From Fidelibacterota bacterium (GTDB lineage: Bacteria; Fidelibacterota; UBA2242), in the NCBI GenBank assembly GCA_018002295.1, contig JAGNGI010000016.1, positions 1 to 35,818 of the forward strand: a DNA stretch of 35,818 nt, read 5' to 3'. The notes below the pieces were generated by a model that worked only from the letters and a program-made list of their open reading frames with translations, had not been told where the DNA came from and made no database searches. Both the position numbers and the translations under genes were made by a program. Positions 15,530 through 24,292 of this stretch are shown here, piece by piece. Numbering within the stretch: the first letter of the stretch is position 1; the number at the start of each line of letters is the position of its first letter.

Positions 15530-16362
15530 TCATCGCGGTTGCGTCCGGTAAGGGTGGAACCGGCAAGACGACCATTGCCGTCAACCTGGCCTATGCCCTG
15601 GACCGTGAAGTACAGCTTCTGGATTGTGACGTCGAGGAACCGAATGCCCAATTGTTTCTGAATGGTGCTCTGCTCTCTACTGAAGAAGTGACAATTCCGA
15701 TTCCTCAGATCGATGCAAGTCTTTGTAATGGTTGCGGCGAATGTAGTCGTTTTTGCGAATATAATGCCATTGTATCCTATGGTACAATGCCGCTCGTATT
15801 TGCAGATATGTGTCATGGATGTGGCGGGTGTATGAAAGTCTGTCCGCCCCAAGCGATCCGTGAAGTCGACCATCGTATTGGCGTCATTGAGACATTTAGT
15901 GCCGGGAAAATTACTCTGATCCAGGGTAAACTGGATATTGGCGCGGCAATGGCTCCGCCGTTAATTCGGGCTGTGAAACGAAAAATGGACAATCGTATTC
16001 CGATATTATTGGATGCACCGCCGGGAACTTCCTGCCCGGTAATTACGACGCTCCGGGGAGCCGATTTTGTTGCACTTGTGACCGAGCCGACACCTTTTGG
16101 ATTAAATGATCTGATTCTGGCGGTTGAAACCGTCCGCGAAATGGATCTACCCTTCGGGGTCATTATTAACCGTTCCGGAAGTGGCGATGCGCGGGTAAAT
16201 TTTTACTGCGCCGATGAAAATATCCCGATTCTGGCGGAGATTCCGGATGATCGAAAGATTGCCGAAGCCTATTCGCGCGGCGAACTGATAGGAAAGGTTT
16301 TTCCCAAATATCGCCTAATATTTGAAAAAATTATAAATGACATTACAACCCGAAGTGATTAA
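15526..16362 (+). CDS. MinD-type ATPase with inserted 2[4Fe-4S] ferredoxin domain
   Basis: This 278-aa protein of the MinD/Mrp P-loop family has the deviant Walker A ASGKGGTGKTT at the N-terminus and LLDAPPGTSCPV as Walker B region. Inserted between them is a bacterial ferredoxin domain with CNGCGECSRFC and CHGCGGCMKVCP, enough for two [4Fe-4S] clusters. The start codon is TTG 15526, chosen because CAGGAGC lies 5 nt upstream and the protein begins exactly at MIIAVASGKGG. It overlaps the DUF89 stop (TTGA). It corresponds to one of the two MinD-like partners in the D. vulgaris ORP complex, which have been linked to cell division there. Confidence 0.93.
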   Translation: MIIAVASGKGGTGKTTIAVNLAYALDREVQLLDCDVEEPNAQLFLNGALLSTEEVTIPIPQIDASLCNGCGECSRFCEYNAIVSYGTMPLVFADMCHGCGGCMKVCPPQAIREVDHRIGVIETFSAGKITLIQGKLDIGAAMAPPLIRAVKRKMDNRIPILLDAPPGTSCPVITTLRGADFVALVTEPTPFGLNDLILAVETVREMDLPFGVIINRSGSGDARVNFYCADENIPILAEIPDDRKIAEAYSRGELIGKVFPKYRLIFEKIINDITTRSD

Positions 16363-16367
16363 AATAT

Positions 16368-17015
16368 ATGAACGCTTTTTCAGAAAATAGAAATAAACAG
16401 AGCAAATTGCTTGAAAAACAGAAATCTTTTCAGTTCCGCACCGCCCAATACCTGCGTTTGGGCTATGATCGCTTTGCGGCTTCCGATTTCGTGATCGCCG
16501 CGGGTGGCGATCTTTCCAGTCCGGCGCTGGATATCGGTACCGGCAAGGGGTTGACGGCTATGGCGCTGGCGAAAAAAGGATTGGATGTAATTTCAGTTGA
16601 TATTGAGACCGATGAACAAGCCTTTGCGCTGTTTTTAGCCAGAGAAGCCGGCCTTGAGCATCGAATCAAATTTATCGGCCAAAATGCCGCCGAATTGCCT
16701 TATCCCGATAATTATTTTAGATGTGTTGTTCTTTCAAATATTCTGCATCATCTGGAGAATGCCGCGCCGGTATTGGAAGAAGCCGCCCGAGTTCTGGCGC
16801 CGCGAGGGATTATGATCATAGCGGATTTTTCTGCAGAAGGTTTTGAAATCGTTGCGCGCTTACATCGCGAAGATGGTCATCTGCATTCGGTCAGCGGAGA
16901 GACACTGAAAACGGCGGAAAGATTCTTAAATACAAAAGGATTTAAAACAACTAACTGCCTAAGCGGTCACATGCAAGAAATTATCGTTTTGACTCAAAAT
17001 GATGGTATAGAATAA
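16368..17015 (+). CDS. Class I SAM-dependent methyltransferase
   Basis: This 215-aa Rossmann-fold methyltransferase has motif I ALDIGTGKGLTAMALA, an acidic motif II end (VISVDIETD), and post-motif segments AAELPYPDNYFRCVVLSNILHHL and VLAPRGIMIIADFS. The last resembles methyltransferase domain 11 / UbiE-type enzymes. The substrate is unknown. It starts 5 bp after the MinD-ferredoxin gene and its TAA abuts the TTG of the radical SAM gene. Context suggests a target in the same redox/metal or tRNA-related function. Confidence 0.88.
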   Translation: MNAFSENRNKQSKLLEKQKSFQFRTAQYLRLGYDRFAASDFVIAAGGDLSSPALDIGTGKGLTAMALAKKGLDVISVDIETDEQAFALFLAREAGLEHRIKFIGQNAAELPYPDNYFRCVVLSNILHHLENAAPVLEEAARVLAPRGIMIIADFSAEGFEIVARLHREDGHLHSVSGETLKTAERFLNTKGFKTTNCLSGHMQEIIVLTQNDGIE

Positions 17016-17993
17016 TTGAACCTTATCGATTTACAATATGCCTACGGTCCCGTCCCATCGCGACGGCTGGGGAAAAGCCTCGGAATCAACAATATCCCCG
17101 CCAAAATATGCACTTATGCCTGCGCTTACTGTCAGGTCGGAAAAACCGACAAAATGCCGGTTGAACGTCAGGCTTTTTACAAACCGGAAGACATTTTCAG
17201 GAACGTGAAATATCTTTTGGACAATGCCCGGCACAAAGGCGAACAGGTTGATTTCCTGACTTTTGTTCCGGATGGCGAACCTACGCTGGACATTAACCTT
17301 GGTCGGGAGATCAGTATGTTGAAAACCTTGGGAGTTCCGGTCGGTGTGATTACCAACAGCTCGCTGATCTGGCGTACAGACGTAAGAGAAGAAATGAATA
17401 AAGCTGACTGGGTTTCGCTGAAAATTGATACGGTTGATGAAGCGATCTGGCACAGGATTAATCGTCCGAACCGGTCGCTTGATCTTCAGAAAATTCTCGA
17501 TGGCATACTGCAATTCGCCAGGCATTATCAAGGTCAACTTGTTACCGAAACGATGCTGATCCGCGATCATAACAGCAGTCAGGCGCATATCGACCGGCTG
17601 GTGGAATTTATCGCCCAGTTGCCGGATATCACCGCCTATCTTTCCATTCCTATTCGCCCACCTTCCCAAAAATGGGTCCAAGCTCCGACCGAAGAAATAC
17701 TGATTCAGGCTTATTATATTTTCAGCTCTAAAATCCGGAATGTGAAATTAATAATTGAATATGAAGGAAACGATTTTGCTTTTAGCGGCAATGTGGAAGC
17801 GGATTTGTTGAATATTACCGCTGTCCATCCGATGCGCGAAGAGGCTATTGCTAAATTATTGGAAAAAGCTAAATCTGACTGGTCGGTCGTTGATAGTTTA
17901 ATTGAAAAAGGGCTTTTGGTAAAAAAAGAATATCGGGGGAAAACATTTTATACCCGACGCATAAAATCTTTAAACGATGAGATCCGCAAGTGA
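17016..17993 (+). CDS. Radical SAM protein, TYW1-like (COG0731 group)
   Basis: This 325-aa radical SAM enzyme has the cluster motif C-x3-C-x2-C in ICTYACAYCQVG and the AYGPVPSRRLGKSLGINNIP start typical of COG0731 Fe-S oxidoreductases related to TYW1. FVPDGEPTLD is the GGE-like SAM-binding motif. A C-terminal winged-helix-like segment follows (HPMREEAIAKLLEKA...VVDSLIEKGLLVKKEY). The start codon is TTG 17016, directly after the upstream stop; no strong ribosome binding site is seen, so coupling is likely. The substrate is unknown; kinship to the wyosine enzyme is suggestive beside trmO. Confidence 0.9.
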   Translation: MNLIDLQYAYGPVPSRRLGKSLGINNIPAKICTYACAYCQVGKTDKMPVERQAFYKPEDIFRNVKYLLDNARHKGEQVDFLTFVPDGEPTLDINLGREISMLKTLGVPVGVITNSSLIWRTDVREEMNKADWVSLKIDTVDEAIWHRINRPNRSLDLQKILDGILQFARHYQGQLVTETMLIRDHNSSQAHIDRLVEFIAQLPDITAYLSIPIRPPSQKWVQAPTEEILIQAYYIFSSKIRNVKLIIEYEGNDFAFSGNVEADLLNITAVHPMREEAIAKLLEKAKSDWSVVDSLIEKGLLVKKEYRGKTFYTRRIKSLNDEIRK

Positions 17994-18015
17994 ACAAGGT
18001 TGCCGGAGACGGAAA

Positions 18016-18729
18016 ATGCAATTCTTAGTGCTTTATGATAATTCATCGTTGAGCCCGGCAATCCGCTGTGGCTGTGGATTTGCCTGTCTGGTAGATAAAC
18101 GTATTCTCTTCGATACCGGCGATAAGTACGAGCCGCTTTGTGAAAATTTGGCACAGTTAAAAATAAATCCTAAGACAATAGAAGCTGTCGTGATTTCACA
18201 TGACCACCACGATCATACCGGCGGATTATGGGGATTATCAGAACGACAGCCGGGCTTAAAAGTATATGCCTGTCCCGGATTTGGCAATGATTTTAAGCAA
18301 AGGGTAAACGCTTTACGGGGTAAGCTGATCGAATCGATCGGTTTCAGGAAAATTGACGATCACATTGGTGTAACGGGTGAAATTCCCGCCCAATATAAGG
18401 GTTCACCGAAGCCGGAGCAAGCCTTGATTGCCCGAACGGCGCGCGGGATCGCAGTGGTAACCGGCTGTTCTCATCCGGGAATCATTACAATTCTTACGAA
18501 AGTGAAGACAATTTTTCCCGCTGAAAAAATTGCATTAATCCTGGGCGGATTTCATTTGCGAGATAGCGCATGCGAGGCGATTGAAGAAATTGCTTCTCAA
18601 TTGGTCACAGTAGGAGTGCAGAAAGTTAGTCCGGCCCATTGTACCGGCGAACCTGCCCAGGCAATTTTTAAAAGAAGATTCGGTGCGAATTATGTTCCAG
18701 CCGGCGCCGGCAATCAAATAGAAATATAA
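18016..18729 (+). CDS. Metallo-beta-lactamase-fold hydrolase (COG1237 type)
   Basis: This 237-aa MBL-fold protein carries the zinc motif ISHDHHDHTGGL (HxHxDH) and later ligands in VTGCSHPGI and LGGFHL. The family is often annotated as 7,8-dihydropterin-6-methyl-(ribofuranosyl)aminobenzene phosphate synthase, an archaeal methanopterin step. In bacteria that role is doubtful, and many members sit in MinD-ferredoxin/NifX clusters. GGAG 7 nt upstream supports ATG 18016; the in-frame ATG at 17977 lies inside the radical SAM gene. Confidence 0.88.
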   Translation: MQFLVLYDNSSLSPAIRCGCGFACLVDKRILFDTGDKYEPLCENLAQLKINPKTIEAVVISHDHHDHTGGLWGLSERQPGLKVYACPGFGNDFKQRVNALRGKLIESIGFRKIDDHIGVTGEIPAQYKGSPKPEQALIARTARGIAVVTGCSHPGIITILTKVKTIFPAEKIALILGGFHLRDSACEAIEEIASQLVTVGVQKVSPAHCTGEPAQAIFKRRFGANYVPAGAGNQIEI

Positions 18730-18769
18730 ATGAAAGCAAAAAAGTGTAAATGAAAGGCTGAAATGCAAA

Positions 18770-19090
18770 ATGAAACTCGGAATGATTATTACTCAGACTG
18801 ACGCCGAGACCGTTTTTAACGGATTGCGTCTGGCACTCTATAGCCTTGAACAGGGTGACGAAGTGCGCATTTTCCTTTCCGGTAAAGGCGTCGAAATCGA
18901 TCAAATTGAAGATTCAAAATTCGATGTCAAAACGCTGGCTCAAAAGGTAATTGACAAGGGCGGTCAGTTCCTGGCTTGCGGAGCCTGTCTAAAACTACGC
19001 AACTCCGATGGTTCCGAAGTCTGTCCGCTTTCCACTCTAAAAGATCAATATCAGATCGTCCGCGATTCGGATAAAATTGTTACTATCTGA
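18770..19090 (+). CDS. DsrE/DsrF-like small sulfur-relay family protein
   Basis: This 106-aa protein has a DsrE-like fold: MKLGMIITQTDAETVFNGLRLALYSLEQGDEVRIFLSGKGVE, then a CGAC motif (C70, C73) and C85. Family members carry or bind sulfur on cysteines. A related small DsrE protein is common beside MinD-ferredoxin ATPases in anaerobes. It lies 40 bp after the MBL gene and 11 bp before the second MinD gene. Sulfur transfer to a cluster-bearing partner is plausible but inferred. Confidence 0.83.
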   Translation: MKLGMIITQTDAETVFNGLRLALYSLEQGDEVRIFLSGKGVEIDQIEDSKFDVKTLAQKVIDKGGQFLACGACLKLRNSDGSEVCPLSTLKDQYQIVRDSDKIVTI

Positions 19091-19101
19091 GGAATCCGGC
19101 A

Positions 19102-19983
19102 TTGCAGGAATTAGTTATCATCAGTGGAAAAGGCGGTACAGGTAAAACCAGCATCGCGGCGGCACTGGCGGTTTTAGCCAAAAGTGCGGTAGTAGCCGAT
19201 TGCGATGTGGACGCCGCCGACTTACACCTGGTTCTTTCGCCGCAGTTGAAAGAACGCCATGATTTTTTTGCCGGACAAGAAGCCGTTATCCGTCAAGCCG
19301 ATTGTATTGCCTGTGGCGACTGCCTGGCGCATTGTCGCTTTGAAGCAATCCTGACCCGCCAAGAAGCGTCAGCCGGAAATAAATTCTTCGTCGATCCGAT
19401 CGCCTGCGAAGGTTGCGGCGTCTGTGTGCAATTTTGCCCGGTGAAGGCGATCGACTTTCCGGATCGTCTCTGCGGCGAATGGTTTGTTTCGGCGACGCGC
19501 GTTGGTCCGTTAGTGCACGCCAAGCTCAGTATCGCGGCTGAAAACTCCGGCAAATTGGTCTCAACGGTACGCCAATCTGCCCGCCGACTTGCCGAATCTG
19601 AAAAACGCGCTTTAGTTATTGTTGACGGACCACCAGGAATCGGTTGTCCGGTCATCGCTTCGATTACTGGCGCGACCCAGGTGCTCGTGGTGACAGAACC
19701 GACAGTTACCGGCGAACACGATCTGGAACGCGTGCTGGCTCTGACGCGCTACTTCAATATTCCAACTTCAGTATGTGTCAACAAGTGGGATATTAATCCT
19801 GGAATGACTGAGCAAATTGAAAAAAAAGCCCGAAAGAGTTCCGCCAAAACTGTCGGTCGGATACGTTATGATTTGAGTGTGACAAAAGCGCAATTACAAG
19901 CCTTATCAGTCGTAGAAACCGATTCGCCCTGCGCAATGGATATAAAGAATGTCTGGAATAAATTAGGTCTTACAGGAGATTGA
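19102..19983 (+). CDS. Second MinD-type ATPase with inserted ferredoxin domain
   Basis: This is a 293-aa paralogue of the protein at 15526. It has Walker A ISGKGGTGKTS, DCDVDAADLHLVL, the ferredoxin insert CIACGDCLAHC and CEGCGVCVQFCP (two [4Fe-4S] clusters), and VDGPPGIGCPV as Walker B region. The start is TTG 19102, with GAGGAA about 7 nt upstream and the protein opening at the conserved QELVIISGKGG. Such ATPases occur as adjacent or paired paralogues and probably heterodimerise; here the pair is separated by four other genes. Confidence 0.93.
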   Translation: MQELVIISGKGGTGKTSIAAALAVLAKSAVVADCDVDAADLHLVLSPQLKERHDFFAGQEAVIRQADCIACGDCLAHCRFEAILTRQEASAGNKFFVDPIACEGCGVCVQFCPVKAIDFPDRLCGEWFVSATRVGPLVHAKLSIAAENSGKLVSTVRQSARRLAESEKRALVIVDGPPGIGCPVIASITGATQVLVVTEPTVTGEHDLERVLALTRYFNIPTSVCVNKWDINPGMTEQIEKKARKSSAKTVGRIRYDLSVTKAQLQALSVVETDSPCAMDIKNVWNKLGLTGD

Positions 19984-19986
19984 AAT

Positions 19987-20895
19987 ATGAGTGATATTAG
20001 TAAAGAAAAAACAAAAAATACCTGCGATTCCTGTGGTAATTCGACCTGTTCGGCGGCAAAGCCTCGGGAAGGTGAAAATCAGCAGGAATTCAAAGAGCGC
20101 CAGCAATTACTTTCCCGGCTTTGTCACATCCGGCACAAGATTATCGTGTTGTCCGGAAAAGGCGGCGTCGGTAAAAGCACGGTGGCAGTTAATCTGGCTG
20201 TGGCTCTGATGCTGGCAGGTAAGAGAGTCGGTTTGCTGGATGTGGATATTCACGGACCAAGCATTCCGACTATGCTGGGGCTGGAAGATGAAGTAATTCA
20301 GAAAGATGATGACGGGATGATACCGATTGAGCTGGGCGACCTAAAAGTTATGTCGATTGGCTTCATGCTCAGAAATCCGGATGATGCCATTATCTGGCGC
20401 GGGCCTTTGAAAATGGGTATCATTAAGCAATTTTTAAAGGATGTCAGCTGGGGCGAGCTTGATTTTCTGATTATTGACTCGCCGCCCGGAACCGGCGACG
20501 AACCGCTTTCGGTTTGTCAACTAATCGGCGACCTGGATGGCGCAATTGTCGTCACTACTCCGCAAAAACTCGCCGCAGTGGATGTGCGCAAATCAATTAC
20601 ATTTTGTCGTCATTTGAATGTCAAAGTACTCGGTATTGTGGAAAATATGAGCGGTTTCGTTTGTCCGAAATGCGGCGAAGTCACGCCGATTTTCGGTACC
20701 GGTGGCGGAAAGAAGATTGCCGAAAGTATGCAGGTTCCCTTTCTGGGTTCTATTCCGATTGATCTGAAAATTGGCCAAACCGGCGACAGCGGTCAGGTCT
20801 TTATTCACCAATATAGTAAAAGCCCAACTGCGGAAATCATGCGGCAAATCATCAAGCCAATTCTGGATATGGATTCCGAAAATGTTAAGTCTTAA
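19987..20895 (+). CDS. Mrp/Nbp35 (ApbC) family iron-sulfur cluster carrier ATPase
   Basis: This 302-aa P-loop ATPase binds and delivers Fe-S clusters. An N-terminal Cys stretch (C13, C16, C21) resembles Nbp35. Walker A is LSGKGGVGKSTVAVNLA. LLDVDIHGPSIPTMLGL and IIDSPPGTGDEPLSV are Mrp signatures. The C-x2-C in FVCPKCGE near residue 223 bridges the dimer cluster in relatives. AGGAG ahead of ATG 19987 lies within the end of the upstream MinD gene. D. vulgaris orp operons also contain such an Mrp protein. Confidence 0.94.
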   Translation: MSDISKEKTKNTCDSCGNSTCSAAKPREGENQQEFKERQQLLSRLCHIRHKIIVLSGKGGVGKSTVAVNLAVALMLAGKRVGLLDVDIHGPSIPTMLGLEDEVIQKDDDGMIPIELGDLKVMSIGFMLRNPDDAIIWRGPLKMGIIKQFLKDVSWGELDFLIIDSPPGTGDEPLSVCQLIGDLDGAIVVTTPQKLAAVDVRKSITFCRHLNVKVLGIVENMSGFVCPKCGEVTPIFGTGGGKKIAESMQVPFLGSIPIDLKIGQTGDSGQVFIHQYSKSPTAEIMRQIIKPILDMDSENVKS

Positions 20896-20913
20896 TCACA
20901 GGAGAATAAAAAA

Positions 20914-21252
20914 ATGAAAATAGCCATTCCTCTCGCCAACGGCAAACTAACCCTGCACTTCGGACATTGCGAACAATTTGCGTTGGTTGATGTTGAAGTT
21001 CAGAATAAGAAAATAATCAAACGCACCGATCTTATACCGCCGCCGCACGAGCCAGGACTATTACCAAAATGGTTGGCAGAACACAATGTTAACCTAATTA
21101 TCGCTGGCGGTATGGGACAGCGCGCGCTGATGCTTTTCGCCGAAAATAATATTCAGGTGCTCGTGGGCGCCTGTTCTGAATCACCGGAAAAGTTAATCGG
21201 TGATTATTTCGATGGAAATCTGCAACTGACCGGCAATGTCTGTGATCATTGA
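20914..21252 (+). CDS. NifX/ORP-like protein (third copy)
   Basis: This 112-aa member of the iron-molybdenum cofactor family begins MKIAIPLANGKLTLHFGHCEQFAL; the FGHCEQF segment is typical of copies lying directly after Mrp genes. Cysteines at about C19, C89 and C110 and a terminal CDH could bind metal. AGGAGA lies 8 nt upstream of ATG 20914. It closes the tight gene string begun at 13807. No clear terminator follows in the 133 bp before the next gene. Confidence 0.88.
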   Translation: MKIAIPLANGKLTLHFGHCEQFALVDVEVQNKKIIKRTDLIPPPHEPGLLPKWLAEHNVNLIIAGGMGQRALMLFAENNIQVLVGACSESPEKLIGDYFDGNLQLTGNVCDH

Positions 21253-21385
21253 CGTTTTTAATCACTATCCACATATATCTTCATATCTATAATTAGATTA
21301 GATAAATTTGACTGGCCAGAAGAATTTTTGTACTTTGCTCAGCAAATTTGATAGTTTAATCGAATTATTCACAAGGAGAATTGAC

Positions 21386-21796
21386 TTGAGGAGTTGGACT
21401 TTACCGGCACTAATTGCTTTAATCTTATGGGGATTTTGGGGCTTTTTACCGAAGGTAGCCACTCGGTACATTGATCCGTCGAGCGCACTCGTCTATCAAG
21501 CCATTGGTGGGACAATCGTTGGTTTGGGGGTTTTAATATCGGTTAGGAGCCAAATTCAATGGCAGGCAGTTGGCGCGTTCTGGGCAATTTTAACCGGTCT
21601 GTTTGGTATGCTGGGTTCGCTGTTTTTTCTCCAGGCTGTCAGTCGTGGCAAGGTTACTACCATTGTGACGATGACGGCTCTCTACCCATTGATTAGTATT
21701 TTTCTGGCGTTAATCTTTTTAAAAGAACCGTTTAGTTTCAGACAGGGTTTAGGTGTGTTCTGTGCTTTAATGGCTCTGATTTTATTTTCAATTTGA
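21386..21796 (+). CDS. EamA/DMT superfamily membrane transporter domain protein
   Basis: This 136-aa integral membrane protein has about five hydrophobic segments, forming one EamA (drug/metabolite transporter) domain. Motifs ALILWGFWGFLPK, ALYPLISIFLALIFLKEPF and QGLGVFCALMALIL are typical. Single-domain members of about 137-140 aa work as dimers. TTG 21386 is preferred over the upstream in-frame start at 21308 because AAGGAG lies 7 nt before it and the resulting length matches the family. The substrate is unknown. Confidence 0.85.
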   Translation: MRSWTLPALIALILWGFWGFLPKVATRYIDPSSALVYQAIGGTIVGLGVLISVRSQIQWQAVGAFWAILTGLFGMLGSLFFLQAVSRGKVTTIVTMTALYPLISIFLALIFLKEPFSFRQGLGVFCALMALILFSI

Positions 21797-21809
21797 AGAA
21801 GGTGTAGTT

Positions 21810-22583
21810 ATGAAGGAAAAAATCGAAATTGCTCGGAGCTGGTTGCCACGTTATACTGGTCTGCCCCTCGAAAAATACGGCGATTATATTCTGCTGACCA
21901 ATTTCCGCAATTATGTGGACATTTTTTGTGCGATGTTCAAATGTGATTTGTACGGTGAAAATCGTCCAATGCAAGCCGCCACGAATTCAGCTGGTTTGAC
22001 TATTATCAATTCCGGAATCGGTTCGCCGAATGCCGCCACTATTATGGATTTGCTGGTGGCGGTTCATCCCAAAGGAGTGCTGTTTTTAGGAAAGTGCGGC
22101 GGCTTGAAGAAATCAACTGAAATTGGACATTTTATTTTGCCAATCGCCGCTATTCGCGGAGAGGGTACCAGCAACGACTATTTTCCACCCCAAGTTCCGG
22201 CTTTGCCATCGTTCAAATTGCATAAATTTGTCTCAGAAATTATAGTCCAGCGCGGGCTTGAGTACCGCACCGGTGTAGTTTATACAACCAACCGTCGAGT
22301 TTGGGAACATGATCAGGCGTTCCACCAACGCTTACGCGAAATGACTTGTATCGCTATTGATATGGAAACCGCCACCCTTTTTATCGTCGGACATTATAAC
22401 GAGATCGCGCGCGGCGCTTTACTCCTCGTTTCAGACCTACCAACGACTCCCGAAGGTATTAAAACTGAAGAGTTAGATAAGCAAGTTACGGCGCAATGGA
22501 GTCAGGTTCACTTACAAATCGGTATAGACGCTATGACTAATATTGGAAGGATGGGCGAACCCATTAAGCATTTTCGCTACTGA
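21810..22583 (+). CDS. amn: AMP nucleosidase (Bacteroidota-type)
   Basis: This enzyme hydrolyses AMP to adenine and ribose 5-phosphate, controlling adenylate pools. The 257-aa PNP/UDP-phosphorylase-fold protein has WLPRYTGLPLEKYGDYILLTNF, INSGIGSPNAATIMDLL, LFLGKCGGLKKSTEIG, IRGEGTSNDYFPP, TNRRVWEHD and IAIDMETATLFIVG. These closely match the short Bacteroidota-type enzymes, which lack the long N-terminal domain of E. coli Amn. A GAAGGTG ribosome binding site precedes ATG 21810, 13 bp after the EamA gene. Confidence 0.92.
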   Translation: MKEKIEIARSWLPRYTGLPLEKYGDYILLTNFRNYVDIFCAMFKCDLYGENRPMQAATNSAGLTIINSGIGSPNAATIMDLLVAVHPKGVLFLGKCGGLKKSTEIGHFILPIAAIRGEGTSNDYFPPQVPALPSFKLHKFVSEIIVQRGLEYRTGVVYTTNRRVWEHDQAFHQRLREMTCIAIDMETATLFIVGHYNEIARGALLLVSDLPTTPEGIKTEELDKQVTAQWSQVHLQIGIDAMTNIGRMGEPIKHFRY

Positions 22584-22609
22584 TAAAATAATTGTATATT
22601 TAAGTACCA

Positions 22610-24292
22610 ATGATGAGAAACATTCGGTTTGTAAACCTAACTTTTATTATCATTATCGCTTTTCCGCTGGTAGTTTCTGCTATTGGTATTGACGTTCCAG
22701 CTACCGATCCGGTCTATGATTTTTTGAAACGCCTCGAAACGCGGGGCGTCATCAAGGGATTTAACGATCTGACTTTACCGTTAACCCGTGATGAAATCGT
22801 TAATTTCCTGCAAATCGCCTCCCAAAAAGCTGATGAACTTTCAGCCATCGAAAAGAAAATTTTACACGAATTTCTTGCCGATTATCGCTATGAAACCGAA
22901 CGCCAATTGACCGAACCGGATTCGATCTCAGCCCCATTTTATCAAAAAAACTATTTTCGGCAAGCAACTGCAAATCTGTTTTCGCGACAAGATGCGGTCG
23001 AGGAAAATCATCTATTGATGTATGAAAGTGGCGAGACCTTTTTCTGGTTTGATATTGGGGTGCGTGGTCGAATGGATTGGAAAGAAAATCACCAGAAGCA
23101 AATGTTTTCCGATCGCTATCTATTACGAGGGGCGCTGGGGAAGTCGTTCACTTTTCACACCTACTTTGCCCGCTTTATGAAAAATGGTAATCCGGCGTTT
23201 ACGGAACCCTATGAGGAGGAAATCGGCAACTTCAGTATGGTACAACCCGGCGGGACGGTCACCTTTGATATTTTGCAGACTTCTCTTGTTTTTCATCAAA
23301 AATACTTCAATATCGGCTTATACCGTCAGCCGGTTGCCTGGGGAGCAAGTGGGACTAACAACTTGATTTTATCAAAAAGTGCGCCGCTGTTTTCCTATAT
23401 CGGATTCGATACCAAATTCAAAGGGATAAAGCTGTCTATGATTCATGGATCGCTATTGAACGACAGCACCCATTATCGCGATATTGCATTTCAGCAGAGA
23501 AATCGTTCCAAGTATATCGCCGCCCATCGTCTCGACATTCCTTTTTTCCGCGGAACGACTACTGTCGGGTTTAGCGAGATGGTGATTTATGGTGATCGAG
23601 AAATTGATATAGCCTATATGACACCTTTTGGATTTTATTGGCCGATCGGGCACGCTCTCGAAGACCGCGACAATACTCTAATGGCGATGGATGTTAAAAC
23701 GACCTTTATCAGAAATATCACGTTCTATGGCTCGGTTCTAATTGACGAAATGCGTTTTAGTGAACTTGGTAAACAATGGTGGGCTAATAAGCACGCTTGG
23801 CAGGCGGGCATGCGCTGGTCGCCTAACATTGCCACCTTGCCTTTTGATTTTCAGGCAGAATTTACCGCCGTGCGCCCCTGGACTTATTCCCATAAGACTC
23901 TGACAACCAATTATACTCATAATAGCATTTGCCTGGGATTTCCATACGGCGCCAATTCCCAAACCTGGTATTTTAAAATTGGGACAGCGCTTTCAAGGCG
24001 CTTAACCTTGACCAGCGAATACCTGATCCTGAAAAAGGGAGTTGACGATTCCACTCATTTTTGGGGCGGAGACGCCACTGTCAGTTATGAGCTACGTGAC
24101 GAGCAATATGATCACGCCACCAAGTGGCTGATGGGTGATATTGAGACAACCAATCAGCTCAAGGTCGCCGGCCGCTATGAGATATTTAACGACTTTTTCA
24201 TTAAAGCCGGAATTAATTTGTATAATACTAAACTTAATAACGACCAAGAATCCTACCGCTTTGGATTTATTGAAACTGAAATCAATTTCTAA
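22610..24292 (+). CDS. Outer-membrane beta-barrel protein, capsule assembly Wzi-like
   Basis: The 560-aa protein has an N-terminal signal peptide (hydrophobic 9-23, likely cleavage after VVSA) and a short helical domain (DPVYDFLKRLETRGVIKGFND). A long aromatic, alternating beta-rich region follows, ending in Phe (ETEINF), as outer-membrane barrels do. The overall look fits the capsule assembly Wzi family, whose E. coli member helps anchor capsule at the surface. The following glycosyltransferase overlaps the stop codon (TAATG). The Wzi call is by pattern, not search. Confidence 0.7.
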   Translation: MMRNIRFVNLTFIIIIAFPLVVSAIGIDVPATDPVYDFLKRLETRGVIKGFNDLTLPLTRDEIVNFLQIASQKADELSAIEKKILHEFLADYRYETERQLTEPDSISAPFYQKNYFRQATANLFSRQDAVEENHLLMYESGETFFWFDIGVRGRMDWKENHQKQMFSDRYLLRGALGKSFTFHTYFARFMKNGNPAFTEPYEEEIGNFSMVQPGGTVTFDILQTSLVFHQKYFNIGLYRQPVAWGASGTNNLILSKSAPLFSYIGFDTKFKGIKLSMIHGSLLNDSTHYRDIAFQQRNRSKYIAAHRLDIPFFRGTTTVGFSEMVIYGDREIDIAYMTPFGFYWPIGHALEDRDNTLMAMDVKTTFIRNITFYGSVLIDEMRFSELGKQWWANKHAWQAGMRWSPNIATLPFDFQAEFTAVRPWTYSHKTLTTNYTHNSICLGFPYGANSQTWYFKIGTALSRRLTLTSEYLILKKGVDDSTHFWGGDATVSYELRDEQYDHATKWLMGDIETTNQLKVAGRYEIFNDFFIKAGINLYNTKLNNDQESYRFGFIETEINF

